A DNA stretch of 64,000 nt from Lolium rigidum (taxonomy: Eukaryota; Streptophyta; Magnoliopsida; Poales; Poaceae), in contig NC_061511.1 in the NCBI RefSeq assembly GCF_022539505.1, positions 32,622,620-32,686,619 of the forward strand, in the 5' to 3' direction. The notes beneath the pieces were generated by a model, which searched no databases, was not told the origin of the DNA, and saw nothing but the letters and a program-made list of their open reading frames with translations. Made by a program: the position numbers and the translations under genes. This document shows positions 23,603-33,547 of the stretch, one piece after another (within the stretch, counting starts at the first letter, position 1; each line of letters starts with the position of its first letter).

Positions 23603-25270
23603 TTACACGGTCAGGCCGGTGGATAAAACCAGCCTAACCCCGTTCTTTGTCACGTCGATGCGCTCACGGCCGTCCAAATTGATGCCTGAGAGCGGCTCTT
23701 GGCCTGATGTCTCCCAAATGTCCATGCCGGCTGTTGAAACCTCGACTGAATCATCTGCCTGGACGACTTCTACTTCATCTCCATCCCACTGTATTAGGCA
23801 TTGGTGCATCGTGGATGGAATGCAACAGTTGGCGTGGATCCAATCTCTCCCTAGTAGGACAGCGTAGGTACTCTTGCTGTCGACAATAAAGAACGCCGTA
23901 GGGACGGTTTTCCTTCCTACGGTTAGATCCACATTCAGTACACCTTGTGCGTCAGATGCTTGGCCGTTGAAATCGCTCAGTGTCACATTGGTCTTGATCA
24001 GATCCGAGCTGGAACGTCCCAACCGACGTAGCATGGAGTATGGCATGATGTTAACTGCCGCTCCGGTGTCTACCAACATCTTGTTGACAGGCTGTCCATC
24101 GATGTAACCTCTCAAGTACAGGGCCTTCAGATGCCTGTAACTTCTTTCTTGTGGCTTCTCAAAGATGACCGGCCGTGGGCCGCAGTCCAATTGCGCCACA
24201 GGTGCTTCATATAATCTTGGAGCGCTAAACTCCGTTGGAAGAATGAAGACCATGTTTGTGCCAGCCGATGTATCATCATCGGCTTTCCTCTGCTTGGGGC
24301 GCCACTCTTTTCTTTGTGGCCGACCTTCTTCGTCCAGGGTTCGCTGAATTTTGGCGGCCAGATCAGGCCGTGCCTTCCTCAGCGTGTGCAGGTACAATCT
24401 TTCGGCTTCTTCCAACCCACGCGTACGCTGAACCCTTCGCTTTTGGGAACGGCTGAGCCCATCAGGGCACCACCTGGGCCGATGATATTTGTCTTCTTCA
24501 TCATCGTCCTCTAGTTCCTCGAGATCTTCCACCTGAGCGGACTCAGCATGCTTGTTCCGAGGCGGGAGAGACCCTAGACGCTTGAACACGGACAGGTTAG
24601 CTGCATCCTTCTTCCTTTGTTTGCATTCCGGGCAGTTCTCGATTGTTGGCAATCGGCTCATTCCTGAGTCCCAGCAATGTTTGAAGAAAGGACAGTCCCA
24701 GTGCCTATCCATGTCATCCTGCCCCCTTGGCCTCTCTCGAGCGTGACGATTGTACCCGTTGTTGTTTCTATCATGCTGACGGTACCTCCTGTCCTCTGCA
24801 TTAGACCGACAATTTCTCTCATCATCTACGTCGTAGCGCCGACGTCGGTCGTACTGCCGCTCATATTTGTTGAGGAGATGTTCGGAGAGTGGACGTTGAT
24901 ATCGCACGCTTCTCACTTCCTCCTCTGTCAGGTACCGTCTGTCATTATCTTGGGGCCGGTCGTGCGGATCGGCCTCCACTTTATCCTTGCCACGGGAGTG
25001 GCTGCTTTCTGCTTCATCTTTGTCATGGCGGCTTGCAAGCCCTGCCATGTTGACACCAAAGGAAAACTCTGGCTGGCATATGGAGTGGCTGAGATCCACC
25101 ATGCTGACGCTAGACAACGGACGTGAGCTTCTATCGAGCTTGATACCGTGCGGACGGGTCTTCTCAAGGAAGCCGATGAGTTCGGCTTCGGGGGTTGCCT
25201 TGATCTCGTCATGTTTCTTCTTGAGCTCATCAGGCAGATCCACGTACTTGACCGGAGTGCCTTCCGCCAT
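23603..25270 (-). CDS. G2a gag-protease ORF, internally deleted
   Basis: The frame runs from ATG 25270 (MAEGTPVKYVDLPDELKKK) to a stop at 23603-23605, 555 residues. The ORF stays open upstream into the LTR, but this start matches G2b. A Cys cluster (CPFFKHCW ... CPEC, residues about 193-216) may bind zinc. A retroviral-type aspartic protease follows, with active site VDTGAAVNIMPYSML (about residue 400) and LLGRDWIHA (about 471). The capsid-like core found in G2b (PDFTKFGGSRGSSSIEHVSR) is missing, so gag is internally deleted. The ORF ends where pol should continue. It would make an incomplete gag with protease. Confidence 0.82.
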   Translation of the reverse strand: MAEGTPVKYVDLPDELKKKHDEIKATPEAELIGFLEKTRPHGIKLDRSSRPLSSVSMVDLSHSICQPEFSFGVNMAGLASRHDKDEAESSHSRGKDKVEADPHDRPQDNDRRYLTEEEVRSVRYQRPLSEHLLNKYERQYDRRRRYDVDDERNCRSNAEDRRYRQHDRNNNGYNRHARERPRGQDDMDRHWDCPFFKHCWDSGMSRLPTIENCPECKQRKKDAANLSVFKRLGSLPPRNKHAESAQVEDLEELEDDDEEDKYHRPRWCPDGLSRSQKRRVQRTRGLEEAERLYLHTLRKARPDLAAKIQRTLDEEGRPQRKEWRPKQRKADDDTSAGTNMVFILPTEFSAPRLYEAPVAQLDCGPRPVIFEKPQERSYRHLKALYLRGYIDGQPVNKMLVDTGAAVNIMPYSMLRRLGRSSSDLIKTNVTLSDFNGQASDAQGVLNVDLTVGRKTVPTAFFIVDSKSTYAVLLGRDWIHANCCIPSTMHQCLIQWDGDEVEVVQADDSVEVSTAGMDIWETSGQEPLSGINLDGRERIDVTKNGVRLVLSTGLTV

Positions 25271-25331
25271 CTTGGATGTAGATGACGATGTGGTGGATGT
25301 CGAAGGTTGTCCCACCGGCGTGCCGCGAATG

Positions 25332-26502
25332 TGTTGACGTCGAAACCCCCCGGCGGGCGGAGACGGGCAACACGAGAGAGCCGGGAACAACTAGGGCTGC
25401 GGCTGGCCCTGGTCCCTCGGAGCGACGGCCCGCAAAGCCTCCCCGGTCACACGTCCGATGCTATCGCAAGGGCGTGCCACCTGACCTATACCCGGTCAGG
25501 AAGGTGTTGATGATGCCTCGCTTAGTTTCCTGCATGGCATACACGTAAACATTAAATACGAGCCTCGATCGGCTCTCAGATTATCCTGTGAATCGGCTCA
25601 AAGAGCCGATCCACCCATGATTCGAACGAGGTGTCCGAATATATGGTGGTCCTGCTTGATCAAGATAAAGCTAATTAGATCTACGACGATTTAGGGTTTT
25701 CACCGCATAATCGGATCATCCTACTCACGATTGGGCCTCGCGCTCGCGCACAGTGACCGTAAGCCGATCCTAGACAAGGCCTAAAAACCAACACGAGGTT
25801 GATCCCCGGAACATCCTTTCTAGGGCTAGCAAACGTCACCCTACACGCCGCTGGATCCTCCAACCCTTTGTAGGGCCTAACTAATGCGGATGTTAAACTA
25901 ATCCTTGATGAACAAGGAGCAACCGTAACGGATCAGATCTACTAAACTATGATCAAGCGGGGTGCCGCCCCTACACCTAAGATAGGTGTAAGGGCGGCTA
26001 GATGTGCAAGGGTTGCATAACGAAAGCGTATGATTCTAAGGACAATGCTAACCCTAACACACCTAAGATAACTACGTTGCTCGCCATCAACAAGGCTTCA
26101 GTACGAGCAACGCATGAACAACAAGATAGGCTTGTGCTGCCTAGATCGCAAGATGCGATCTAGGCAGCATGGTGCTTACCGGAGAAACCCTCGAGACGAA
26201 GGAGTTGGCGATGCGCCGAGATTTGTTTGTGTTGAACGTTGGTTGTTGTTTATTCCATAAACCCTAGATACATATTTATAGTCCAAGGGACTTTCTAATT
26301 GAGGCGTGCACCTAACCGTGCACGGGCTAAACTCTACCTGTTAATTCTAAACATGATGCGATCTACTATATTTACAGATATACGGGCTAACTAGCCCACA
26401 TTTTGCATATAAAGGCCGATTCACATATTTCTCCCATGTATATTCTTTAAATCCATCTTGATCGCAGCCCACCTCTGACCTGGTCAAATTCCGGTGATAA
26501 CA
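25332..26502 (-). repeat. G2a 5' LTR
   Basis: 1171 bp, the partner of 19316-20486, with the same ends and the same hairpin (26135-26169). Few differences are visible by eye, so the insertion is fairly recent. Gag starts 62 bp downstream on the minus strand. Confidence 0.93.
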
Positions 26503-27424
26503 GGTGGACAAGTGCCCGTGCAATGAATGCGGGACAGATGATGACCTGGGAAGACTTCAAGCTGAAGTTTAGCAAATATCATGTGCCCCAAGGACTGATC
26601 AAGAAAATGAGAGACGAGTTCCGTGAACTCAAACAAGGAAGGATGTCCGTGGTGGAATACCGCGACAGGTTTCTCACTCTGTCAAGGTACGCCCCGGATG
26701 AGACCGACACCGATGAGAAGAGAAAGGAAAGATTTCTGAACGGACTGCATGATGAGATGCAGACTGTGTTAGTGAACATTCCATTCGCTGACTTGGAAGC
26801 CCTCGTAGACTCAGCCATACAGATGGAAGGAAAGCTGCATCAGGCCAACGAGAATCGCAAGCGCGGAATGATGAACCAGAATGGACCCCACCATACCCAG
26901 AAGTACCGCAACAACTCCTCTGGAGGATTTACCCCAAGATACAACAAGTCCCCTGCTCAGAGTTATCGCCCCAACAACCACAACAACAACGGAGGACCCC
27001 CGAAGCCCGGAGGCAACAACAACAACAACCACAACAATAACAACCACCCCGACAACAGCAACAGCAATGGAAACAACAACAACACCAATACCGCCCCAAG
27101 GACTGGAAGCAACACTGCTCCCGTCAACCCCAAGGACAAATCCACGATCAACTGCTATGAATGTGGAGTTGTGGGCCACTACTCCAATGAGTGTCCCAAG
27201 AAGCTTGCCAAGATTGCCGCCAACACCGCTGCACCTGCCCAGCAACAGCGTCACTTCGCCGGTAGAAGGAACCGGAACAACAACAACGGCCGCCTCTACC
27301 ACATGACCGCCACCGAAGCTCGGGAAGCACCACGGACCATGCCAAGTATGTCTTCCTGTTAATAAAATGCTCAATCTCTCTTAGGAACCTAACTTTTCTT
27401 AAAATCTCGGGACGAGATTTGTTT

Positions 27425-27438
27425 AAGGGGGAAGGGTT
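27425..27438 (+). other. G1 polypurine tract
   Basis: AAGGGGGAAGGGTT lies directly before the 3' LTR start TGTAACATCC and would prime plus-strand synthesis. Its closeness to the gag stop shows that pol is absent. Confidence 0.82.
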
Positions 27439-30400
27439 TGTAACATCCCAAAAATTCAAAACAAAATAAATGAATTTCACTAGTTCCAAATTTTGGAACC
27501 AACAAAAACTTTTATTAAATTAAGTTTGATACATAATGATCTTGCTTAATTCTTGTGCTATTGCCATGATTGCTTGTTATTAGTATTTGAAATAATCTTA
27601 AAACCTAAACCCCACCCCTCTTTTCCTCATCCTAGTTAAAATAAAATAAAAGGAAATTAAATAAGAAAAAGGCATATGTGCCTATGGCTATAATTATAAA
27701 TCTTTACCCTAGAACTTTCCACTTTGTTTAGAGGTTTGGAAAACCTTCACCCACCTTACGTAGTACTCATCAAACCTAATTCAAGTGGTTCCAAAGAAAA
27801 TAAAAAGAAACTAAAAATGCCATAGAGGCATATGAGAGTAAATTAGCAAATTTGTGAATTTGAGAAGATTGACCCTAGGACTTGTTGTGAATGGTTGGAT
27901 CCCTTCCATATACCATTTCAACACTCAACAACACCATTTGGGTCAAGCCAAGTCAAATTAAAATTCAAATGCAACATATGCATAGAGGCATATGTGACAC
28001 ATAGCCATTTCACCAAATTTTGCCCTATGACTTTAAACCTTGACCAAATGAGGTGAAACCTTTTCTAAACATAATCTAACTCTAAATTGACCCTAACCCA
28101 TGTCCAAGTAAGGCAAGATCACCCATTTACAAGTTTAGTAAAATTTGACACATCACCTCTTATGTGTTATGGCCATTTTTGCAAATCTTTGATCAAGACC
28201 ATTTGAAATGGTTTCAATGATCTTAAAATGTTTCTAAACTAATAAGAACCACATTAGAGTCAACAAAAGTCAAATTCATTGGAGAGAATTCAAATGGTGA
28301 GATAATTCCAATTTTTACTCACATACACTAAGGGCAATTTTACAAATCTTCATATGAGGCCACCATTGCTTGCCCTATGGATTCTAAAACTCTTATATAA
28401 CTCAAACAAACCCAAATGCATCAAAGAAACCAGAATCAAATCCAAATTTAACTCAAAACCATCTCACATGTGATGATGGTCATTTGGGTAAATTTTAACA
28501 TGATCCCCTCTTTACCCCTCTGGTTTAATTCTTTCCTAAACCAAACTTGGTCAACTATGACCATGTCATCCAAGACCATGTCAAAGTGAGCAACTCTCAT
28601 GTTGACCATCAGTGCAAATGTTGACCAGGTTGACCAGTATAGTTTTGACAAGTGGTGATGTTGAAACTATGAGAAGATGACCCCCATTTTGGGAAATCTC
28701 ACAAACCACCACCAAAATGAACACCACCACCACCATGCAATCACATAAATTATATAAATGAGACACACCAAAAAGAATTGCAAATTTCCAAAATTTTCTT
28801 CATGCGGCCATTGTGTCGAGCACCTTGTGTGCACAAATCTGGAAATGTGAGACATGCTATTATCCTCTGGATTTTGGGCTAAACCCCTTTCGAAATGTGA
28901 TCATCAACACCCTTGTACCTCCTCTGCATCATCCTATGCACTGCAGACCTGCTAAAATAGGTGCATGATCAAAAACTTCCTCATGCCGGCCATTCTAGAC
29001 ACTACCATGCCACCCTACCTCACCCCTCATTTCTGGCCACATCCACCTTGTCCTGGAGCATCAACGAACCTCCCTGAGCATGCATGTACCCTCCCTGGAT
29101 CGATACTCGCACGACATTGGCCGAACCAGGCGCGCCCATGCACGCCCGATGCACCGTGCCGTGCACGCGGTGACCGTGCCCCGACCCAACCCCGGACGCG
29201 CCAGGACGCCACCGTGCCCAGTCGCCCTCGTCCTTCTCTCCCTCTCCCACTTGGCACGAATGATCACCACACTCCCAGCTACCTCCTAGACATCCTCGAT
29301 AGCCCGCGCGTGCACCCTCACCGTCGCAATGATCCGAGTTCTGCCGCACCCGTACTGAGGACACTCGAACGTCGCCAGCCTGCCATCGTCCTCCCCTCGC
29401 TGCCCCTTCACGCGCGTCGTCCTCTCCATGACCCCAGCAACCTAGCGCGACCCCTAGCTTGCCCCTTCGCCGCTCCAGACGGCCGCGCCATGCTCGACCT
29501 TGCCGTGCACCCGCAGCACCTCGCGTTCCTATAAATAGAGGCCATTTCAGCCCCCATTCTCCACAACAATCTTGCTCCCCTCCCTTCCCTTGATCTCCTC
29601 AAATGCTCGCCCGTCCACATTGTGCAGAAGCTCGCCCCAATTTCACCGAAGTCTGCCGCGACGGAAGCTCGACGACGCCGACGATTGGCGCCACCCCAGC
29701 CTCTCCCTCGACCACCCTCTGCCTCGCCATCGTCTTCTCGTTCGATCGCCCGCCTCGCCAAGTCCTGCCTGAGCCCAGGTACGCCGCCGACGACCCTCGC
29801 TGCCGCCGGTAGGGTTAGCTCCCCGGCGAGCTTGGTCGAGGATGAGGACGACCCTCGGCCGTCGATCAACCTTTTAATCCAACGGCGCAGCTTACCCCAT
29901 ACCGCTTCGATGAGTTTAAGCCACTGACGGGTGGCCCCTCACATGTCAGGCGGCCCGCGTGTGCCAGTCACACTGCTGGGCCGGCCCAGTCCGTTTTTCC
30001 TGTGTAGCCCATCTAGTCTTCCCGCCAAGCCCAATAATTCAAAAACCAGATTTCTGTTAATTCAAATTCCCTGCTGATGCTGAATTCAAATTTGAATAGT
30101 TTAAAATCTACTGAACCAAATTTAGTCAATTTTATATTTTCGGAAAGCTTATGAAATTATCTAGCTAACCCCACTGGATTCAACCTCATATGTGGTGTAG
30201 TTTTTTAATAGCAAAAATAACAAAACAGATACTTGTCCGAATTCAAATAAATCCTAAAAATCAACCAATTTGAATTTTAAAGTGAATCCAATTGCAATAA
30301 TTCACATTTAACAAACCCTAATTTACTATGTAAAAATATGATAGGTGTTCTGTACATGATCATGGTCTAGAATCAAAATATTGGCTATGTAGTCAATACT

Positions 30401-32457
30401 AGCCCATTCAAACTATTTCAAATTTTAGGAATTTAAACCAATGAGGTGTAGCACCTCATTTAAATCATTCTCACCAGTGATATGAAGTAATGTGTTGACC
30501 TTTAAATGCTTAGGCTCACAGTTGCTCACTTGTAGAATTTAAATCAACATAGTATTTAAATTGCACTAGGTATTTAAATCACATGAGATGATGAATCTCA
30601 TTTAAATCACTTTTCTCAAATACTAAGTGTGAAGTGTTGACCTTGGTCAACATGTGATCCTCCCTGGTTATTTGAGAAGATTAAATCTTAAGAAGATTTC
30701 AATGAGAGGACATTATTTCTCCCAAACCCAAAGAGAAACCCTAATTCCAATTTTTAATGAGAGGAAATTATTTTCCTAATATTAAATAAACCTTAGAATA
30801 ATTTTTGGATATATGTTAAGTAGTGATGCTAGATCAATTGTGTGAGCCCTTAAGGCTAGTTAAAAACTGCCTAAGTGTTGTTTGGTGATTGTATCCTCGT
30901 ATTCGTTTATAGACGCTAGTACCGGAGACTATCAAGAGGAGGAGGTATTCTACCGGGAGGAAGAGCCAGAAAACTTTGATCACCTCACCAATCAAGGCAA
31001 GCTAACACTCTTGCAAGGTTCCCTTGTGCAAAGCTCTACAGGAACAAGGCACCATTAGTTTTACTTTATGCTTAATGCTCCTATCCCAAGTTTTTACCGT
31101 ACAAGCTTTTTCTAAATTTTGTTTATCAAAAGTTTACTTTTTGATTCATGATTCACTTGGTAGATATAGAGTAGAACAAGAGCATCAAAGTCAGCCTAGA
31201 GCAAGAAAAGCTAGTTAGCACCCCTCATGACTAGTTGCTATTGCTAAATAAATAAAATTGATTACTCTAGATGGGATCATGTGAAATGAAATGAATTTGA
31301 AAACCTTGGAATGATGATTCATTCTATTGATAGATTTTGAAGGTGAATATGACTGGTGAATGACTTGGTGAATTTTACGAAAACTGATGGTTGGGTTCGG
31401 ATGCGATACCATTCCAATTTGAAAGTACCCCCACAATACCCAACATGGGTAAGGGCTTAACTAGAAATTTATGTGCTTTAGTATGGGTTCCCTCTAAACA
31501 AGCGTCATCGGGGTTAGGCTGGAGGCTGCCTCTACAACAAAAGAACTGATGAGAAATGATGTTAATATGAGGTGAATGTCCGGCCCAAGCCCTGTGCAGT
31601 TCCCGGGTTGACTGCGGTTTTCACCGGGAGGCCAAGCTCATGGGAAGAGGTGCTCATACTAGAGTGTGTAAGTGAAAGGTTATGGTTGGTAGTCCGCATA
31701 CGGAGTATGGTAAATCAGGGCCAGTTAACCCTGACGGATTATTGCAAATGTTGTGGCACAAGTGTACGACCTCTGCAGAGTGTAGAACTATTCGAATAGC
31801 CGCGTCCTCGGTTATGGACAGTTGGAAAGGCCATACTGTTCCGTCATCAGAACTTTTCTAAAAATATGAATGGTGAGTTGTGATTTAAATTGAAAGGTGA
31901 CTTTTACTTTGGAATCACAACTGAGTTGTGGGAATGACACTAATGTTCCCACTTGAGTTATTTTAAAGAGGCTTTGATTACTAAAGTGTTTATGAAATAA
32001 AACTGGCTTTATGCAAATGAAACTAGAGCTTAGAACCCCCTTATTATAGTTGATAGTGTTTACCTGAGTATTAGTTTGCGAGTACTTTGAAGTACTCACG
32101 GCTGTGTCCCTGGCTATTCAAATGGCCAGACTATGAAGATGAGTACGAGAACCCGGAAGAAGGACAGCAGGACGTCTACGACAACTAGGATCACTCCTGA
32201 CGTCAACAGTTGCCTGTGAAATAGATGGACTACTACTACGCTACTTTCGCTTCCGCTATGTGTTATGTAATGAATAAATAGAACTTCTATTATTGTAATG
32301 AGACTGGATCATGTGATCCTTTATTTGTAAGACGATTATGTGTTGTAATGAATGATGTGTTGTGATATCAATCTATTATGTCTCGCAAAAACAATATTCC
32401 TGGGATTGCGAGGAATGGCATAATAGGCATCTGGACTTAAAAATCCGGGTGTTGACA
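27439..32457 (+). repeat. G1 3' LTR, uninterrupted
   Basis: 5019 bp, TGTAACATCCC to GGGTGTTGACA, with a TATA box at 29530-29538. It is the complete version against which the insertion in the 5' LTR can be mapped. Frames in the GC-rich part (28965-29927) are chance ORFs shared with the 5' LTR. No host gene is seen. Confidence 0.93.
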
Positions 32458-32461
32458 GCCA

Positions 32462-32476
32462 GTCACTTGGGGCTAC
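32462..32476 (+). other. T1 polypurine tract
   Basis: GTCACTTGGGGCTAC lies directly before the T1 3' LTR. It is the degenerate relative of the CTCGGGGGCTAC boxes found earlier in T1. Confidence 0.7.
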
Positions 32477-33017
32477 TGATGTGGGCATTGCCCTTTGGGT
32501 AATCAATATTTGCTACCTCCTATGGCCCAACCAGGGGCCCATGAAGATCACCTACCGACCAAGGTGGACCGATACGTCGGTTCCAAAGAAGGATTCTTGA
32601 TGAACAAGGAAAGAAGACGATAAACAAGGAAAGTTTAGACATAGAACTCTTTGTAACCTAGTCGAACCCAGACAGAACTCTCGAGACCTAGCCTACAATA
32701 TAAGGGCCAGGAGAGGATCTGCCGAGGGACACACAATCACAATAGCTAGAATCATTGCAAGTCTAGAGCTAGGTCATTAGAATCTTAGCCTCTCGACGAG
32801 ATCTTATCCATAGCCTTCGACTACCCCATTTTAACCTGATATATTCGATAATCAAGATCACACAAGCAGGAAGTAAGGGTTTTACCTCATCGAGGGCTCC
32901 GAACCTGGGTAAATATCTCTCCCTGTCTGTTTGGTATCCGATGTCTCGTGTCATCCTGCAGGATTTCGTCAACCCTAAGCCCCAAAAGGTGGGCATTGCC
33001 GAGGAGCACTCTCGTCA
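32477..33017 (+). repeat. T1 3' LTR
   Basis: It starts TGATGTGGGCATTGCC and ends near CACTCTCGTCA, about 541 bp. AATATAAG at about 32697-32704 is a possible TATA box. The end could also be placed two bases later (33019). The 5' partner is outside the window, so the target-site duplication cannot be tested. Confidence 0.72.
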
Positions 33018-33547
33018 CATGTTGTAAGCTAAGTGTGGAGGTTGAGTAGTATTGGCGAGTACCAGGTTCATGATGGTAACTATCTATTGAGTTCCTAAGG
33101 AGATGGTCGAGGTTGAAAATAGAGAATCTACAGAAGTGGTGAGCAAACTATAAATTTGACTAGAGATGACTCAAGGCAACGATGTAATTCTTTCAAGCTT
33201 TCAGACATTCGGTCAATAATAGCGAGAATGATGAGTTATGGTAAATTTTCTATGTGACCTAATGTGTGATATGTTCACTTTGACATAGATCAGAAGATGC
33301 TACCAAGGTGACGATACATTGCTATTATCGGATATGGTGACTTTATCATTGAAGTGTGATGACATTGAACGAATACTGCGGAGAATTGGAAGCACAGAAC
33401 AAGAGCGTCAATAGCTTAATTTTTGTGGGGGCATTGACTGTGATGAAGAAGAGAAGGGATTACAGCTGTGGGTGAAGTAATGTAATGTCAATGGAGTAGC
33501 AGGGTAACTCATGTTTAATGGTTCAAGTCGAGGTACATAGATTTTCG
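33018..33547. other. Unassigned intergenic DNA
   Basis: About 530 bp between the T1 3' LTR and the C1 LTR. I see no coding signal and no match to other parts of the window. It may be older repeat sequence. Confidence 0.5.

Larger units (their letters stand above)
19316..26502 (-). mobile_element. G2a: pol-depleted Ty3/gypsy element inserted in G1 gag
   Basis: The element spans 7187 bp with 1171-bp LTRs at 19316-20486 and 25332-26502. The target-site duplication GGTGG is perfect (19311-19315 and 26503-26507). Coding runs on the minus strand, so the 5' LTR is the right-hand one. A gag-protease ORF and the C-terminal end of integrase remain; RT, RNase H and most of integrase are missing. A polypurine tract (CAGGGGGGCATG on the minus strand) adjoins the 3' LTR at 20487. 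A LINE is inserted at 22090-22514, and an antisense ORF lies beside the 3' LTR. A second family member, G2b, starts at 58586. Confidence 0.93.
18970..27362 (+). pseudogene. G1 gag (capsid and zinc knuckle), split by G2a
   Basis: The N-terminal part lies at about 19022-19315; an ATG at 18970 is in another frame. It has DADDWLQTMENNLEV and ends in SGPARAWW. G2a interrupts the codon series at 19315 with a 5-bp duplication. The frame resumes cleanly at 26508 and ends at 27362. The second part has the rest of the retrotransposon gag domain (GRMSVVEYRDRFLTLSRYAP), a very Asn-rich linker and a CCHC zinc knuckle CYECGVVGHYSNEC. It would package element RNA. Protease normally follows, but here the ORF stops and the polypurine tract comes about 60 bp later. 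Confidence 0.85.
9798..32457 (+). mobile_element. G1: non-autonomous Ty3/gypsy element with about 5-kb LTRs and only gag
   Basis: Both LTRs start TGTAACATCCC and end GGGTGTTGACA. The 3' LTR is 5019 bp. The 5' LTR is about 5.02 kb once its nested insertion is removed. A primer binding site for initiator tRNA-Met follows the 5' LTR, and a polypurine tract precedes the 3' LTR. Without the nested G2a the internal region is only about 2.26 kb. It holds a leader ORF and gag and no protease, RT, RNase H or integrase, so mobilisation would need pol from another element. The flanks are GCCGT and GCCAG, which agree at only three of five positions, so the target-site duplication is imperfect or mutated. 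Such long LTRs recall barley Sukkula-type derivatives, but the family is not identified here. Confidence 0.87.
1..33017 (+). mobile_element. T1: Tat-clade Ty3/gypsy retrotransposon, 3' portion, host of nested insertions
   Basis: The element enters the window inside reverse transcriptase and runs through a dual RNase H, an integrase, a long spacer with an antisense gene, a polypurine tract and a 3' LTR. A second RNase H between the first one and integrase is the known hallmark of the Tat lineage. An antisense gene between pol and the 3' LTR is also known from Tat elements such as maize Grande. The body is interrupted by S1 (4007-5731) and G1 (9798-32457). Without these, about 8.6 kb of T1 remains. 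The 5' LTR, gag, protease and most of reverse transcriptase lie outside the window. Several stops and frameshifts show it is inactive. Confidence 0.88.

Noticed and set aside
26811..27374. Minus-strand frame of 187 codons opposite G1 gag
   Set aside because: It is the shadow of the Asn-rich gag linker: AAC repeats read as Val on the other strand. There is no independent support.
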